Source: an uncultured Methanobrevibacter sp. (GTDB lineage: Archaea > Methanobacteriota > Methanobacteria > Methanobacteriales > Methanobacteriaceae). From it: 53,679 nucleotides of DNA. This document shows positions 18,220 to 27,842 of the stretch, piece after piece (position 1 is the first letter of the stretch; each line of letters starts with the position of its first letter). Both the position numbers and the translations under genes were made by a program. The notes under the pieces were generated by a model. That model saw only the letters and a list, made by a program, of their open reading frames with translations. It was not told the DNA's origin and did not search any database. The stretch lies in NCBI RefSeq assembly GCF_905235195.1, contig NZ_CAJOKH010000008.1, forward strand, positions 1-53,679, in the 5' to 3' direction.

Positions 18220-18286
18220 TTTATATTGTTTATTTAATTATTTTTAATTTAATTTTTTACATAAGATAAGACTTATAGAGATAAAA

Positions 18287-19324
18287 ATGAGAAAAGTTAC
18301 ACTTGGTAAGACTAAAATATCTGTAGAAAAAAATGGTTTTGGAGCACTGCCTATTCAAAGAATAAGTATAAAAGAAAGTACCTACCTACTACAAAAAGCT
18401 TATAATGAAGGAATAGACTTTTATGATACTGCACGATTATATACAGACAGTGAAAAGAAGATAGGTATTGGATTTGAAGGATTTAATAATAAATATCCTC
18501 GAGAAAGTATTATACTTGCAAGTAAAAGTGGAGCAAGTAAAAAAGAAGATCTGCTTAAAGATTTAGATGAGTCTTTAAACAATCTTCAAACAGATTACCT
18601 TGATATTTACCAATTACACAATCCATCATTTTTACCTAAACCTTCAGAGGATGGACTTTATGATACTCTACTTGATTTAAAAGAAGAAGGTAAAATAAGA
18701 CACATTGGTATAACCACACACAAATATGAAATTGCTCTTGAAGCTATAAAAAGCCAATTATATGAAACAATACAATATCCATTCTCATACATTAGTGATG
18801 TTAAAGATTTGGAAATTGTTGAGAAGGCAAAGGATGCAAATATTGGTTTTATAGCTATGAAAGCTATGGCAGGAGGACTTCTTAGAAGTTCAAAATCAGC
18901 ATATGCCTACCTTAATGAATTTGATAATGTAGTGCCAATATGGGGAGTTCAAAGAAAAGAAGAACTAAATGAATTTTTATCATATATGAAAAAAGACATT
19001 AAACTTGATGATGAGCTTAGTGAAATTATTAAAAAAGAAAGACGCGAATTAGCTGGAGATTTCTGTAGAGGATGTGGATACTGCTCACCATGTAGTGTGG
19101 GAATTGAAATATTCAAATGTGCAAGAATGTCCTTATGGATTAGACGTATGCCATCAGAACCTAGTTTAACAGATGAAGCTCAAGAAATGATGATGAAAAT
19201 AGAAGACTGTACATATTGTGGTAAATGTATGGAAAGATGCCCTTATGAGTTAAATATTCCTGAACTTTTAGAGAAAAACCTTAAAGACTATAAAGATATT
19301 TTAAGTGGCAAAGTTAAACTATAA
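18287..19324 (+). CDS. Aldo/keto reductase with C-terminal ferredoxin-type domain
   Basis: A 345-residue oxidoreductase of the AKR-ferredoxin fusion type (COG1453-like). The AKR tetrad is visible as D47, Y52, K80 and H111 (FYDTARLY, ILASKSG, IYQLHNP). The C-terminal part has two cysteine groups: C260, C263, C266 and C269 (CRGCGYCSPC), and C308, C311, C314 and C318 (CTYCGKCMERCP), enough for two Fe-S clusters. It probably links NAD(P)H- or ferredoxin-dependent electron transfer to a carbonyl substrate that is not known. Single gene, GAGAT as a weak ribosome binding site, cytoplasmic. Confidence 0.9.
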   Translation: MRKVTLGKTKISVEKNGFGALPIQRISIKESTYLLQKAYNEGIDFYDTARLYTDSEKKIGIGFEGFNNKYPRESIILASKSGASKKEDLLKDLDESLNNLQTDYLDIYQLHNPSFLPKPSEDGLYDTLLDLKEEGKIRHIGITTHKYEIALEAIKSQLYETIQYPFSYISDVKDLEIVEKAKDANIGFIAMKAMAGGLLRSSKSAYAYLNEFDNVVPIWGVQRKEELNEFLSYMKKDIKLDDELSEIIKKERRELAGDFCRGCGYCSPCSVGIEIFKCARMSLWIRRMPSEPSLTDEAQEMMMKIEDCTYCGKCMERCPYELNIPELLEKNLKDYKDILSGKVKL

Positions 19325-19520
19325 TAAATATTATATACTAAACCATAAAGATTATTTTAAGTGGTAAAATTAAACTTTAATAAACTTTATAAAATAATAA
19401 TCATTAATATAGATAAGTTTAGGGTTTTAAACCTTATATATTATTATAAATTAATATAATTTAATAAATAAAATTATTATAAGAAATGAAACTAAAAGAG
19501 AACTAATGTGGAGATAATTT

Positions 19521-20657
19521 ATGAATATTAAAAAAATAGCTACACTATTTATTTTACTGATTATACTACTTGCACCTACACTTAGTGCAGTTAGCGCAAC
19601 AAATGTGTTTTTAACCTCCGATACAATCTTTGGCCAGAAAGGTGAAGAAGTTAAAATGCTAAATGAAATTAAAACATATATTGAAGAAGAGGATAGTAGT
19701 ATAAATGTAACAGTAGATTCTGAATCACCAGGACCTGGTGAAGGTACAAGAGCTATGGTATCAGATAGTGATGTAAGTGTCGCTTTTGCATTTGCAGATG
19801 CAGCTAATTTTTATGAATTAGCTAAATACTCCACAAAAGTAGATAAACAGGTAATTTACGTTAATGTAGGTTCTCTTGATTTATATAATCTTACTCTTCT
19901 TCGAAGAGCATGGGATGATAACTGGTCAGATAAAACTTTCTTATCACTGAAAAATCCTGGAAATTTCTTAAGTAAATCTGGAGTAACTGTCATACAACCA
20001 GTACAAGCCCTTCCAGGAAATACTGATAAAGATGGAGACATGTATTATAGTGATAGTGAAAAAAACAAGTATATTGCAAGTCAGATTGTAGAGGCCGTCC
20101 ATAATTATAATTCATCAAACAAAAACTTAAGGGAAGGGGATATTATACGTACAGAGTTAGATGTAAGTGTAATTGGAGATATATCCCAAGGAATTATAAT
20201 AAACCAAAAATTAGGCCAGGAAAATGCAATTTATGCTGGATATACAGGCCCTCAAGCATTATACTTATTATCTTCATATCTTTCTGGAGAAGGATTAAAT
20301 AAACCTGGAGAATTTTCTAATCCAAGTTCCCCTCAAGATTATTCTGTAGGCACTCCGTCAAGTTATAGTGTATATGATTATGAAGAAATGGGAGGAATTG
20401 TTAAAAATTATATGGACAAAAATGGTCGTGCACCAGATTCTATACAATATAAGGGTGCAAGCATAGGATATAATGATTTGTTATATAATTTTGCACTTTT
20501 AACAGAAGACGATAAAGATGCAAGTAGTATGAACCTTCCAAAAACAAGTGAATTTAAATCAAGTAATGATATGACATTATTCTTCATTGCAATTGCAATA
20601 ATTGCAATAATTGGTGTAATATTACTATATATTGGAATTCGCAAAAGACGAAGATAA
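19521..20657 (+). CDS. Pseudomurein-binding repeat surface protein, membrane-anchored
   Basis: A 378-residue exported protein. Residues 1-26 form a signal peptide (KKIATLFILLIILLAP, then SAVSA). The middle (about 30-255) is a globular domain with a Gly/Pro-rich start (ESPGPGEG) that I do not recognise. A segment at about 277-320 (DYEEMGGIVKNYMDKNGRAP, then YNDLLYNFALL) matches the pseudomurein-binding repeat of Methanobacteriales. A C-terminal helix (about 352-372) with a KRRR stop-transfer tail anchors it in the membrane. It should sit between membrane and wall. GGAGAT precedes the ATG. Confidence 0.82.
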   Translation: MNIKKIATLFILLIILLAPTLSAVSATNVFLTSDTIFGQKGEEVKMLNEIKTYIEEEDSSINVTVDSESPGPGEGTRAMVSDSDVSVAFAFADAANFYELAKYSTKVDKQVIYVNVGSLDLYNLTLLRRAWDDNWSDKTFLSLKNPGNFLSKSGVTVIQPVQALPGNTDKDGDMYYSDSEKNKYIASQIVEAVHNYNSSNKNLREGDIIRTELDVSVIGDISQGIIINQKLGQENAIYAGYTGPQALYLLSSYLSGEGLNKPGEFSNPSSPQDYSVGTPSSYSVYDYEEMGGIVKNYMDKNGRAPDSIQYKGASIGYNDLLYNFALLTEDDKDASSMNLPKTSEFKSSNDMTLFFIAIAIIAIIGVILLYIGIRKRRR

Positions 20658-20684
20658 TCCATTAAAAAAAAATAATAAATTAAT

Positions 20685-20728
20685 AATAAAATAATTAATC
20701 AAAATTAATTAAAGCTTATTATTTTATT
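20685..20728 (+). terminator. Hairpin downstream of the pseudomurein-binding gene
   Basis: AATAAAATAAT (20685-20695) pairs exactly with ATTATTTTATT (20718-20728), 28 bp past the stop codon. The rest of the gap to 20995 is AT-rich with no gene; GGTAGGAT serves the next start. Confidence 0.45.
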
Positions 20729-20995
20729 TAATTTAATTTTAAATAATAATTTAAAACTAGTAGTTAATTTTAAATGAAATATAATAAAATATTTAATTTT
20801 GGTATTATTTATAGAAAATTGATTAGTTAAAGATTATTTAAACCGTAAAATAGCTAAAAGCTAGCAGTCATATAATAAAAAATTACAAAATTAGATACTT
20901 TCAAAATTAATAAACAAAAAAATATAAATGTTAACTTTAATATAAATCCAATTAAAAGATATTAAAATAAAAAAATAAGTAGATGGTAGGATATT

Positions 20996-21514
20996 ATGGA
21001 AATAAGAAAATGTCCAAATTGTGGAAAAACAGATACTTCAGGATTTGGATTCTGTATATATTGTGGAAAAGAATTTACTCCCGAAAATGCGCCTGTAATC
21101 CATATAAATGAACCAGGAATAACTATTCAAAATTTTAATTCAGCTCAAAATTTTGATAATCAAAATATTAATTCTAACTTAACAGCAAATAATGAATTAA
21201 AAGGTAATGAAAAATTTACAGATAATCAAAGTGAAAATCTTAATACACCCAGATCATTTGAAATGAACCTTTTAATAATATTTGGATACATACTTACTAT
21301 TTTAGGAAGTTTCCTTGGATTAATTATAATTATATATCTAATAACACGTAAAGATTATAATATTAAAAGACATGGAGTTATACAACTTGCAATATTTTCA
21401 TTCTACGTTGTACTTATCGTAATACTCTTTTCAAACGGTACAATAGACATGAATACACTTGCACACGTTGGTCAAATGGAATATAATAATTTAACTAATT
21501 TACTGGGAAAATAA
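20996..21514 (+). CDS. Small zinc-ribbon protein with two membrane helices
   Basis: A 172-residue protein with an N-terminal zinc ribbon (C6, C9, C20, C23; CPNCGK and CIYCGK). An Asn-rich linker follows, then two hydrophobic helices at about 92-117 and 130-150, and a short tail. It is the third zinc-ribbon membrane protein in 6 kb, but it has no charged repeats and no outer domain like those at 14734 and 16652. Many archaea have such ribbon/TM proteins of unknown role. GGTAGGAT lies 6 bp before the ATG. Confidence 0.8.
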   Translation: MEIRKCPNCGKTDTSGFGFCIYCGKEFTPENAPVIHINEPGITIQNFNSAQNFDNQNINSNLTANNELKGNEKFTDNQSENLNTPRSFEMNLLIIFGYILTILGSFLGLIIIIYLITRKDYNIKRHGVIQLAIFSFYVVLIVILFSNGTIDMNTLAHVGQMEYNNLTNLLGK

Positions 21515-21520
21515 TTACAA

Positions 21521-21537
21521 TATTCTCTTCTTTTTTT
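21521..21537 (+). terminator. T-rich terminator
   Basis: TATTCTCTTCTTTTTTT begins 7 bp after the stop of the zinc-ribbon gene. Archaeal RNA polymerase terminates on such T-runs without a hairpin. It lies between convergent genes. Confidence 0.45.
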
Positions 21538-21588
21538 ACTTATTTTTATAAATTAACCAATATCTTAAAAATAAAAACTATTTTAATA

Positions 21589-22023
21589 CTATTTAAACTT
21601 ATAAAACATTATATATGCTGAATCATCATTATCATAATAGTGAGGAACCTTACGATCAATACAAAATCCAAAGTTTTCATAAAACCTTACACTATCATCA
21701 TGATTTGCATTAACCTCAAGAGATACAAAATCAACACCTACACCTTTAAAAACTAAAATTGCTTTTTTTAAAAGAGAAGTACCTATTCCAAGATTTCTAT
21801 AATTTTGATCAATAGCCAATGAAATGATATGTCCTTCATTTTCTTCCTTCATCCAAAAAATAATATAACCTACAACATAACCATCAATTTCTCCTACTAA
21901 AAAGCCAGAACCTATCTCAAATAGCTTTAATATCATTTCAACACCATAAGAAGAATCGAATGACATGGTTTCTATTTCATGAACTCTTTTTAAATCATTT
22001 TCAATAAATTGACGAATAATCAT
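21589..22023 (-). CDS. rimI: RimI-like GNAT N-acetyltransferase
   Basis: A 144-residue GNAT protein. The acetyl-CoA-binding motif A is visible as LAIDQNYRNLGIGTSLL (the RxxGxG type, about residues 71-87). Motif B follows, with LEVNANHDDSVRFYENFGF near residues 100-118, which is characteristic of RimI/Ard1 N-terminal acetyltransferases. Archaeal homologues acetylate protein N-termini; the exact substrate cannot be read here. The GAGGCTA upstream is a plausible ribosome binding site. It is a single gene, convergent with the zinc-ribbon gene. Confidence 0.88.
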   Translation of the reverse strand: MIIRQFIENDLKRVHEIETMSFDSSYGVEMILKLFEIGSGFLVGEIDGYVVGYIIFWMKEENEGHIISLAIDQNYRNLGIGTSLLKKAILVFKGVGVDFVSLEVNANHDDSVRFYENFGFCIDRKVPHYYDNDDSAYIMFYKFK

Positions 22024-22070
22024 AAGTTAGCCTCAAAAAAATAAGTCTAAATCAAATATGATAAAATATT

Positions 22071-22169
22071 AATTTAAATTTAATTTAAAGGAGATATTAA
22101 TTTTAATTTAAATGTGATTTAAATGGATATTAATATTTAATTTAAATTTAATATAAAGGAGATATTAAT
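22071..22169. repeat. 31-bp direct repeat, 68-bp period
   Basis: Copies at 22071-22101 and 22139-22169 differ at one base. Both contain TAAAGGAGATATTAAT, which resembles a ribosome binding site. It lies in the 289-bp divergent gap between rimI and UPF0146. No start codon follows the first copy usefully, so a coding role is doubtful. Confidence 0.6.
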
Positions 22170-22312
22170 ATTAATTTAATATGATATTAATAAATTTTAA
22201 TATATATTTTTTTAAATATGAAATAAATTATATAAAAAAGTTAAATATGAAATAAATTATATGAAAAAGATAAAATAAATTAACAATAATAAAACATAGG
22301 AAAGAAGTAAAA

Positions 22313-22708
22313 ATGTGGAATGATTTTGGAGAATATATCTTAAAACTAATAGATGGTGAAAAAATTAATGTAGCAGAACTTGCTATAGGCCATTTCTATA
22401 ATCTAAGCAATATCCTTGAAAAATATGATAATATTAACCTTATTAAAACAGATATTAAACCTAGTAGAGAAGATATTATTAAAGATGATTTGAAAGATCC
22501 AGATTATGAATTATATAAAAATATTGATTTAATCTACTCTATCCGACCTCCAAATGAACTTCAACCTTATATTTTTAATCTTGCAAAAAAACTTAAATGT
22601 CAATTAATTATTAAACCTTTAACTGGTGAAAACCTAAGTCAAAAATTAAGTTTAATGAAATTAAAAAATTATAAAAAAGCTAGTTTTTATTATTATGACT
22701 TTAAATAA
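22313..22708 (+). CDS. UPF0146 family protein
   Basis: A 131-residue protein matching the archaeal UPF0146 family. It begins with WNDFGEYIL and contains VAELAIGHFYNL, then a DIKP segment and the SIRPPNELQPYI block near residues 79-90, which are the most recognisable parts. The fold resembles a small Rossmann/SAM-methyltransferase-like domain without clear catalytic residues. Function is unknown. It is followed 150 bp later by the P-type ATPase on the same strand. AGGAAAG is the likely ribosome binding site. Confidence 0.82.
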   Translation: MWNDFGEYILKLIDGEKINVAELAIGHFYNLSNILEKYDNINLIKTDIKPSREDIIKDDLKDPDYELYKNIDLIYSIRPPNELQPYIFNLAKKLKCQLIIKPLTGENLSQKLSLMKLKNYKKASFYYYDFK

Positions 22709-22858
22709 AATTTTTAAAAAAATAAACTTAAAATACTAAAAATTATAAAATAAAATACTAAAAATAATAAAATAATAAAATAGTAAACTAAATCAATCTA
22801 AAAATAATAAGCTAAATGAAAACCCTTAGATATTACTAATTTTTAAAAAAGTGAAACT

Positions 22859-25510
22859 ATGAATAAGACAGATGAAATATTAAAAAAATATAATTCAAGG
22901 ATAGATGGGCTTAATAGCCAAGAGGTTCAAAACCGTCAGGAGAAATACGGTTTAAATGAACTTGAAGAGACTAAAAAAACGAGTTCAATTATTAAATTTT
23001 TAAAACAATTTACAGAACCACTTATTATACTCCTTATTATTGCTGCAATTGCTGCATATTTCATTGGAGATGTTATAGATTCAATTGTAATTTTAATTGT
23101 AGTAAGCTTTAATGCAATTATAGGATATCATCAGGAACATAAAGCTGAAAAGGCTATGGAAGAATTGAAAAATATAGTAACTACAAAGGCAATAGTAAAA
23201 AGAGAAGGAAAAAAATCACAGATTGATGGAAAATACCTTACCCTTGGAGACATTGTAAATGTTGAAGAGGGAGATAAAGTTCCTGCAGATATAATACTTC
23301 TAAGTTCTGTAGAACTTAAAATTGACGAATCTTCCATTACTGGTGAATCCAAACCAGTGAATAAAAATTCCGATTATAGTGAAAATGATGATATTGAAAA
23401 AATTGATGGGGCAAACAGAGATTTTGAAGATAAAATTTTATATATGGAATCAACAGTAGTTTCTGGAAGAGGTACAGGTCTTGTATTTAATATTGGAATG
23501 AATACATCCATGGGTAAAATTGCAAAACTCATTCAGGAAGACTCTGATGAAACTCCTCTTCAACAGAAAATTGGTAAACTAGGTAAATATTTAGGTGCAA
23601 TAGCAGTTATTATTTGTATACTTGTATTTATACTTCAAATGTTTAAGGGAATGGGGCTTGTTGAAAACTTTATGACTGCAGTTTCACTTGCCGTTGCAGC
23701 AATACCTGAAGGACTTCCTGCTGTTTTAACATTAACACTTGCACTTGGAATGCAAAGAATGGCTAAATCCAATGCGATTATTAGAAAACTTCTTGCTGTT
23801 GAAACCCTTGGAAGTTGTAATATTATATGTAGTGATAAAACAGGTACACTTACCTTAAACCAAATGACTGTTCGTGATAGTGAAATCTACTCCAATAAAG
23901 CTTTTGAATGTGCTTATCTTTGTAATAATGCAATTTTAAAAGATGACGATATATTGGGAAATCCTACAGATGGTGCTGCACTTGTATTTGCAGATAAAAG
24001 TGATTATCCAACTAGCACTTTAAGTGAAAAATTACCAAGACTTGGTGAAATTCCACTTACAAGTACTCGTAAGATGATGACAACCCTCCATGCTATTAAT
24101 AAAAACAATGAAAATATAGAAAATAATTCTACTACAGATAGATTAGATGATGGAAAATTTATATCATATACAAAAGGCGCTCCTGAAATAGTTCTAAACC
24201 TATGTAAATACATAGATGACAATGGCACTATTAAAATTATTGATGATAAAATCAAGGAAAACATACTCTCAAGAATTGAAGAAATGAGTAACAATAGTTT
24301 AAGAGTACTTGCACTTACATATAACAATATAGATATAGATTTACCACAAGCTAATGAAAATAATACCCTAGATTTACAAAGAATAATTGAAGAAGAGACA
24401 CTGGAAAATGAGCTTACCCTATGTGGAATAATAGGTATAATGGATCCTCCAAAAGAAAATGCAAAAGAAGCAGTAGCAAAATGTAAAAGTGCAGGAATAA
24501 GAGTAATAATGATAACAGGAGATCATAAAGATACTGCATCTGCAATTGCAAAAGAACTAGGCATATTAAATAAAGGTAAAGTTTTAACAGGTATCCAGTT
24601 AAATCAGCTTAGTGATGAGGAATATTTAAAAATCTGTGATGATGTAGAGGTATATGCTAGAGTATATCCTGAACAAAAGGTTAGAATTGTTGAAACATTA
24701 AAATCAAAGGACAATGTTGTATCAATGACTGGTGATGGTGTAAATGATGCACCTGCACTTAAAAAAGCATCAATTGGAGTTGCAATGGGTAATGGAACTG
24801 ATGTTGCAAAAGAATCAGCAGATATGGTCTTACAAGACAATGACTTTACAACAATTGTAAAAGCAATTGAAGAAGGACGTAAAATATTTGACAATATAAG
24901 ACGTTTTGTAAAATTCCAGATATCAACAAATGTAGGTGCAATACTTACAATAGTAATAGCAAGTATTTTAAATATGCCACTACCATTTAATCCAATACAA
25001 ATATTATGGATTAATATTATTATGGACGGCCCACCAGCACAGTCACTTGGAGCTGAAGGCCCAGAGCGAAACATTATGAACCGTGAATCTGAAAATGGAG
25101 AAATATTAAATAAAAAAGATATTCTCCGTATACTTATTACAGGACTTATAATGGCTGCAGGTACCCTTTTAGTCTTTGGATATGAATTAAGTGCATATAA
25201 TAATCTTGGATATAAGTCCTCACTAACAAAAGCAATGACAGTAGCATTTACAATATTTGTAATATATCAATTATTTAGTGCAATAAACAATAGAGCAGAT
25301 ACTGATGAGAAAAACAAAGCATTTACTTCTGCTATAATTGGTTCATTTATACTTCAATTATTAGTTGTATATGTAGGACCTCTCCAATTAATATTTAGAA
25401 CAACTGCTATTGGACTCATTGATTGGGTTTTAATATTTGTTGTAGCATCAAGTATATTCCTTGGAGAATATATTATGAGAAAAACATTTCTTAAAAATCC
25501 TAACCATTAA
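22859..25510 (+). CDS. P-type Ca2+/cation-transporting ATPase (P2 class)
   Basis: An 883-residue P-type ATPase. Landmarks are TGES at 161-164 (actuator), PEGL at 283-286 in M4, the phosphorylated D326 in DKTGT, and TGDGVNDAP near residue 625 (hinge). About ten membrane helices are expected, including six after the hinge. The AAIPEGLPA motif in M4 and the C-terminal cation-ATPase domain place it with SERCA/PMR1-like Ca2+ pumps. Ca2+ export is the best call, with Mn2+ or Na+ as alternatives. The N-terminal cation-ATPase domain is intact. It is a single gene. Confidence 0.93.
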   Translation: MNKTDEILKKYNSRIDGLNSQEVQNRQEKYGLNELEETKKTSSIIKFLKQFTEPLIILLIIAAIAAYFIGDVIDSIVILIVVSFNAIIGYHQEHKAEKAMEELKNIVTTKAIVKREGKKSQIDGKYLTLGDIVNVEEGDKVPADIILLSSVELKIDESSITGESKPVNKNSDYSENDDIEKIDGANRDFEDKILYMESTVVSGRGTGLVFNIGMNTSMGKIAKLIQEDSDETPLQQKIGKLGKYLGAIAVIICILVFILQMFKGMGLVENFMTAVSLAVAAIPEGLPAVLTLTLALGMQRMAKSNAIIRKLLAVETLGSCNIICSDKTGTLTLNQMTVRDSEIYSNKAFECAYLCNNAILKDDDILGNPTDGAALVFADKSDYPTSTLSEKLPRLGEIPLTSTRKMMTTLHAINKNNENIENNSTTDRLDDGKFISYTKGAPEIVLNLCKYIDDNGTIKIIDDKIKENILSRIEEMSNNSLRVLALTYNNIDIDLPQANENNTLDLQRIIEEETLENELTLCGIIGIMDPPKENAKEAVAKCKSAGIRVIMITGDHKDTASAIAKELGILNKGKVLTGIQLNQLSDEEYLKICDDVEVYARVYPEQKVRIVETLKSKDNVVSMTGDGVNDAPALKKASIGVAMGNGTDVAKESADMVLQDNDFTTIVKAIEEGRKIFDNIRRFVKFQISTNVGAILTIVIASILNMPLPFNPIQILWINIIMDGPPAQSLGAEGPERNIMNRESENGEILNKKDILRILITGLIMAAGTLLVFGYELSAYNNLGYKSSLTKAMTVAFTIFVIYQLFSAINNRADTDEKNKAFTSAIIGSFILQLLVVYVGPLQLIFRTTAIGLIDWVLIFVVASSIFLGEYIMRKTFLKNPNH

Positions 25511-25542
25511 ACTTAATCAGTGAAAATATAAGTTAAGTTTAA
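25507..25542 (+). terminator. Hairpin overlapping the ATPase stop codon
   Basis: TTAAACTTAA (25507-25516) pairs exactly with TTAAGTTTAA (25533-25542). The stop TAA (25508-25510) is within the left arm, as with the hairpin at 14306. No strong T-run follows. Confidence 0.4.
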
Positions 25543-25614
25543 ACTAATGTTATAAAAAATCATTTTTAGGAAAACTAGACTTATATACTTAAAAGGCAAT
25601 ACGAGTGGAAATCT

Positions 25615-26442
25615 ATGAATATATTTATTATGGGTGGTACAGCTGAATCTATAGAGATAATTAAATATATTAAAAAAAAATATTCTGATATTTATCTTAT
25701 TACAAGCACCATCACAGAATATGGAGCAAATATTGCAAAAGAAGCAGGAAGTGATGAGGTAATATCAAGACCACTTCCAAAAGAGGATATTCTAAAGGTT
25801 CTAGATGATTACAATATAGGCCTTTACATAGATGCCACTCACCCATTTGCTGAGCATGTTACAAGAACTGCATGTAATATTGTAGATGAGAGAAAAATAC
25901 CATTTATTCGATTTGAAAGAGAGTCCTTATACATTGAAGATATTGAAAACATAAATTTAGATAATGTATACCATGTAGACTCATTTGATGATGCTGGAAA
26001 GTTAATAGTTAATAATTCTATTGAAGGAAATGTCCTACATCTTGGAGGAATTAACACAGCAGGAAGTGTATTAAAATATATTCCTCCCCATAAATTTTAC
26101 ATACGTGTATTAACTGTCAAATCATCAATTGATAAATGTAGAGAACTTAAAATAAAAGAAAATCATATATTTCCAATGACTGCAAGTAAAAATAAAAATA
26201 AAAAAATCAGTAAAGACGAAAATCTAGAACTATATAAAAAAGTTAATGCAAAAATAATACTAACAAAAGAAAGTGGAGATACAGGAGGATTTAAAGAAAA
26301 AATAGAAGCAGCAAATAAATTAAACATAAAAATAATTATAGTAAACAGACCCCAAATAAAAGAATTAAAAGATAAAACTGTCATTAGTACAATTGAAGAG
26401 TTTGATAAAGAGTTAAATAAAATTATTTCATATTTACATTAA
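25615..26442 (+). CDS. cbiJ: Cobalt-precorrin-6A reductase
   Basis: This 275-residue CbiJ/CobK enzyme reduces cobalt-precorrin-6A with NAD(P)H in the anaerobic corrinoid pathway. The N-terminal nucleotide fold contains GGTAES at 7-12, and the family signature DATHPFAEH lies near residues 73-81. The closing ILTKESGDTGGFKEK segment is also characteristic. Length is normal. It supplies the corrinoid cofactors of methanol and tetrahydromethanopterin methyltransferases. No other cobalamin gene is adjacent, which suits the dispersed cbi genes of this order. Confidence 0.93.
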   Translation: MNIFIMGGTAESIEIIKYIKKKYSDIYLITSTITEYGANIAKEAGSDEVISRPLPKEDILKVLDDYNIGLYIDATHPFAEHVTRTACNIVDERKIPFIRFERESLYIEDIENINLDNVYHVDSFDDAGKLIVNNSIEGNVLHLGGINTAGSVLKYIPPHKFYIRVLTVKSSIDKCRELKIKENHIFPMTASKNKNKKISKDENLELYKKVNAKIILTKESGDTGGFKEKIEAANKLNIKIIIVNRPQIKELKDKTVISTIEEFDKELNKIISYLH

Positions 26443-26520
26443 AATACATTAAAAAAATCTTATCTGAAAAAATTAAATAAAACTATTAGAATCGAAAATA
26501 CACATATACAATAAAAAATT

Positions 26521-26533
26521 TTATAATATATAA
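26521..26533 (+). promoter_or_regulatory. TATA box of a probably leaderless gene
   Basis: TTATAATATATAA lies 18 bp before the ATG at 26552. The TATA-to-start distance leaves no room for a leader, and no ribosome binding site is visible before ATGAATACAAAC. Translation is therefore probably leaderless. Confidence 0.4.
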
Positions 26534-26551
26534 TAAACAAAAAAACCTATT

Positions 26552-27709
26552 ATGAATACAAACAGATTTGAAACTTTTTATGATGCTATTTTGGCCATTA
26601 TTATAACAGTTTTAGTACTTAAAATTCCACAACCCTTAAATCCCACATGGGGATCTTTTTTTCAAAATTCTTTACATTTTACAACATACCTAATAGTCTT
26701 TTTAACAATTATCAATATTTGGTACAGTAATCAGAAATTATTCCAATATATTGATAAAATAAATAACAAAGTTTTATTTGTATATGGAAATAAACTCTTT
26801 TTAATTACATTAATTCCATATTTTGCATCATGGCTATCAATGAATTTGTATTCATTAACTGCTGAGACAATATTCGGAATACTTATAATATTTGCAAATA
26901 TTTCCCATATTATATCCGCAATTGTAGTTTTTGGAGCTAATAAATCCAATGAAAAACTAAAAGAATTAAACGTTAAAAAAATTCATTATATAGGGCCTTT
27001 AACCCTTACAGCAATAGGATTTATAATATCATATACTGTATATGTTCCAGGAATATACATAACAAGTCTATTTGCTGTAATTTTAAGTATTTTCTATAAT
27101 AGAAAATATGGAAAGGAAATTGAAAATACAGAAAGATTTGAAGCACTGATTGATGCAATTATTGCAATCATCATAACAATAATTGTTTTAGAAATCCCAA
27201 CTGCATTAAATGGTAATCTGGAATCATTAATTGAGATAAAATTTGATTTTATAGCATATATAATTAGTTTTATAGTTTGTTTTAATTCATGGAAAATTAC
27301 TTATAACATATTTTCAATAATAAATAAGATTAATTTTAAAGCTATCTGGAGTATATCCCTAGGATTATTCTTTTTATCATTTATCCCCTATTTATCAACC
27401 TTTGTTGCTATGCATTTTAATGAATTTGTTCCACAATGTATCTACGGTATAAACTTTATTATAATCAACATATGTTATCTTATATCCACATATGAAATAA
27501 AAAAAATAGATGAAGACAATTTATTACTGCAAATAGCATTTGAAAACTATAATAAATTTATTATAACTATTATATCCACATGCGTTTTCATAGCTATCGG
27601 ATACTTCTACTATCCCCCAATAATAATCATATCATGTATATTTTCAATAATAGCATCATGGATTTTCGTGATAGCGAAAATAAACATAATTAATTGTAAT
27701 TATGATTAA
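26552..27709 (+). CDS. Two-repeat TMEM175-like potassium channel (DUF1211)
   Basis: A 385-residue membrane protein made of two homologous halves. RFETFYDAILAIIITVLVL at residues 5-23 and RFEALIDAIIAIIITIIVL at 195-213 are the first helices of each repeat, and each is followed by about five more helices. The first-helix motif of TMEM175 channels is RxxxFSDAxxxI; here FSD is FYD and LID, so the Asp remains but Phe and Ser are changed. Most prokaryotic members are single-repeat tetramers, while animal TMEM175 has two repeats. K+ leak conductance is the likely role. It is probably leaderless. Confidence 0.82.
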   Translation: MNTNRFETFYDAILAIIITVLVLKIPQPLNPTWGSFFQNSLHFTTYLIVFLTIINIWYSNQKLFQYIDKINNKVLFVYGNKLFLITLIPYFASWLSMNLYSLTAETIFGILIIFANISHIISAIVVFGANKSNEKLKELNVKKIHYIGPLTLTAIGFIISYTVYVPGIYITSLFAVILSIFYNRKYGKEIENTERFEALIDAIIAIIITIIVLEIPTALNGNLESLIEIKFDFIAYIISFIVCFNSWKITYNIFSIINKINFKAIWSISLGLFFLSFIPYLSTFVAMHFNEFVPQCIYGINFIIINICYLISTYEIKKIDEDNLLLQIAFENYNKFIITIISTCVFIAIGYFYYPPIIIISCIFSIIASWIFVIAKINIINCNYD

Positions 27710-27842
27710 TTTTTAATTTAAGATGTAAAAAAAGATTAAGAAAATAAACATATAAACACAAATTAAGAATTACTAAATATCTGAATAGATAATCCTCATA
27801 TTAATCAGAATTTAAAAAAATTTCCAAATCAACTAAAGCTTA

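Noticed and set aside
24604-25074. 156-codon open frame on the minus strand
   Set aside because: It is antisense to the conserved hinge and membrane region of the P-type ATPase; Ser/Ile-rich shadow with no family resemblance.
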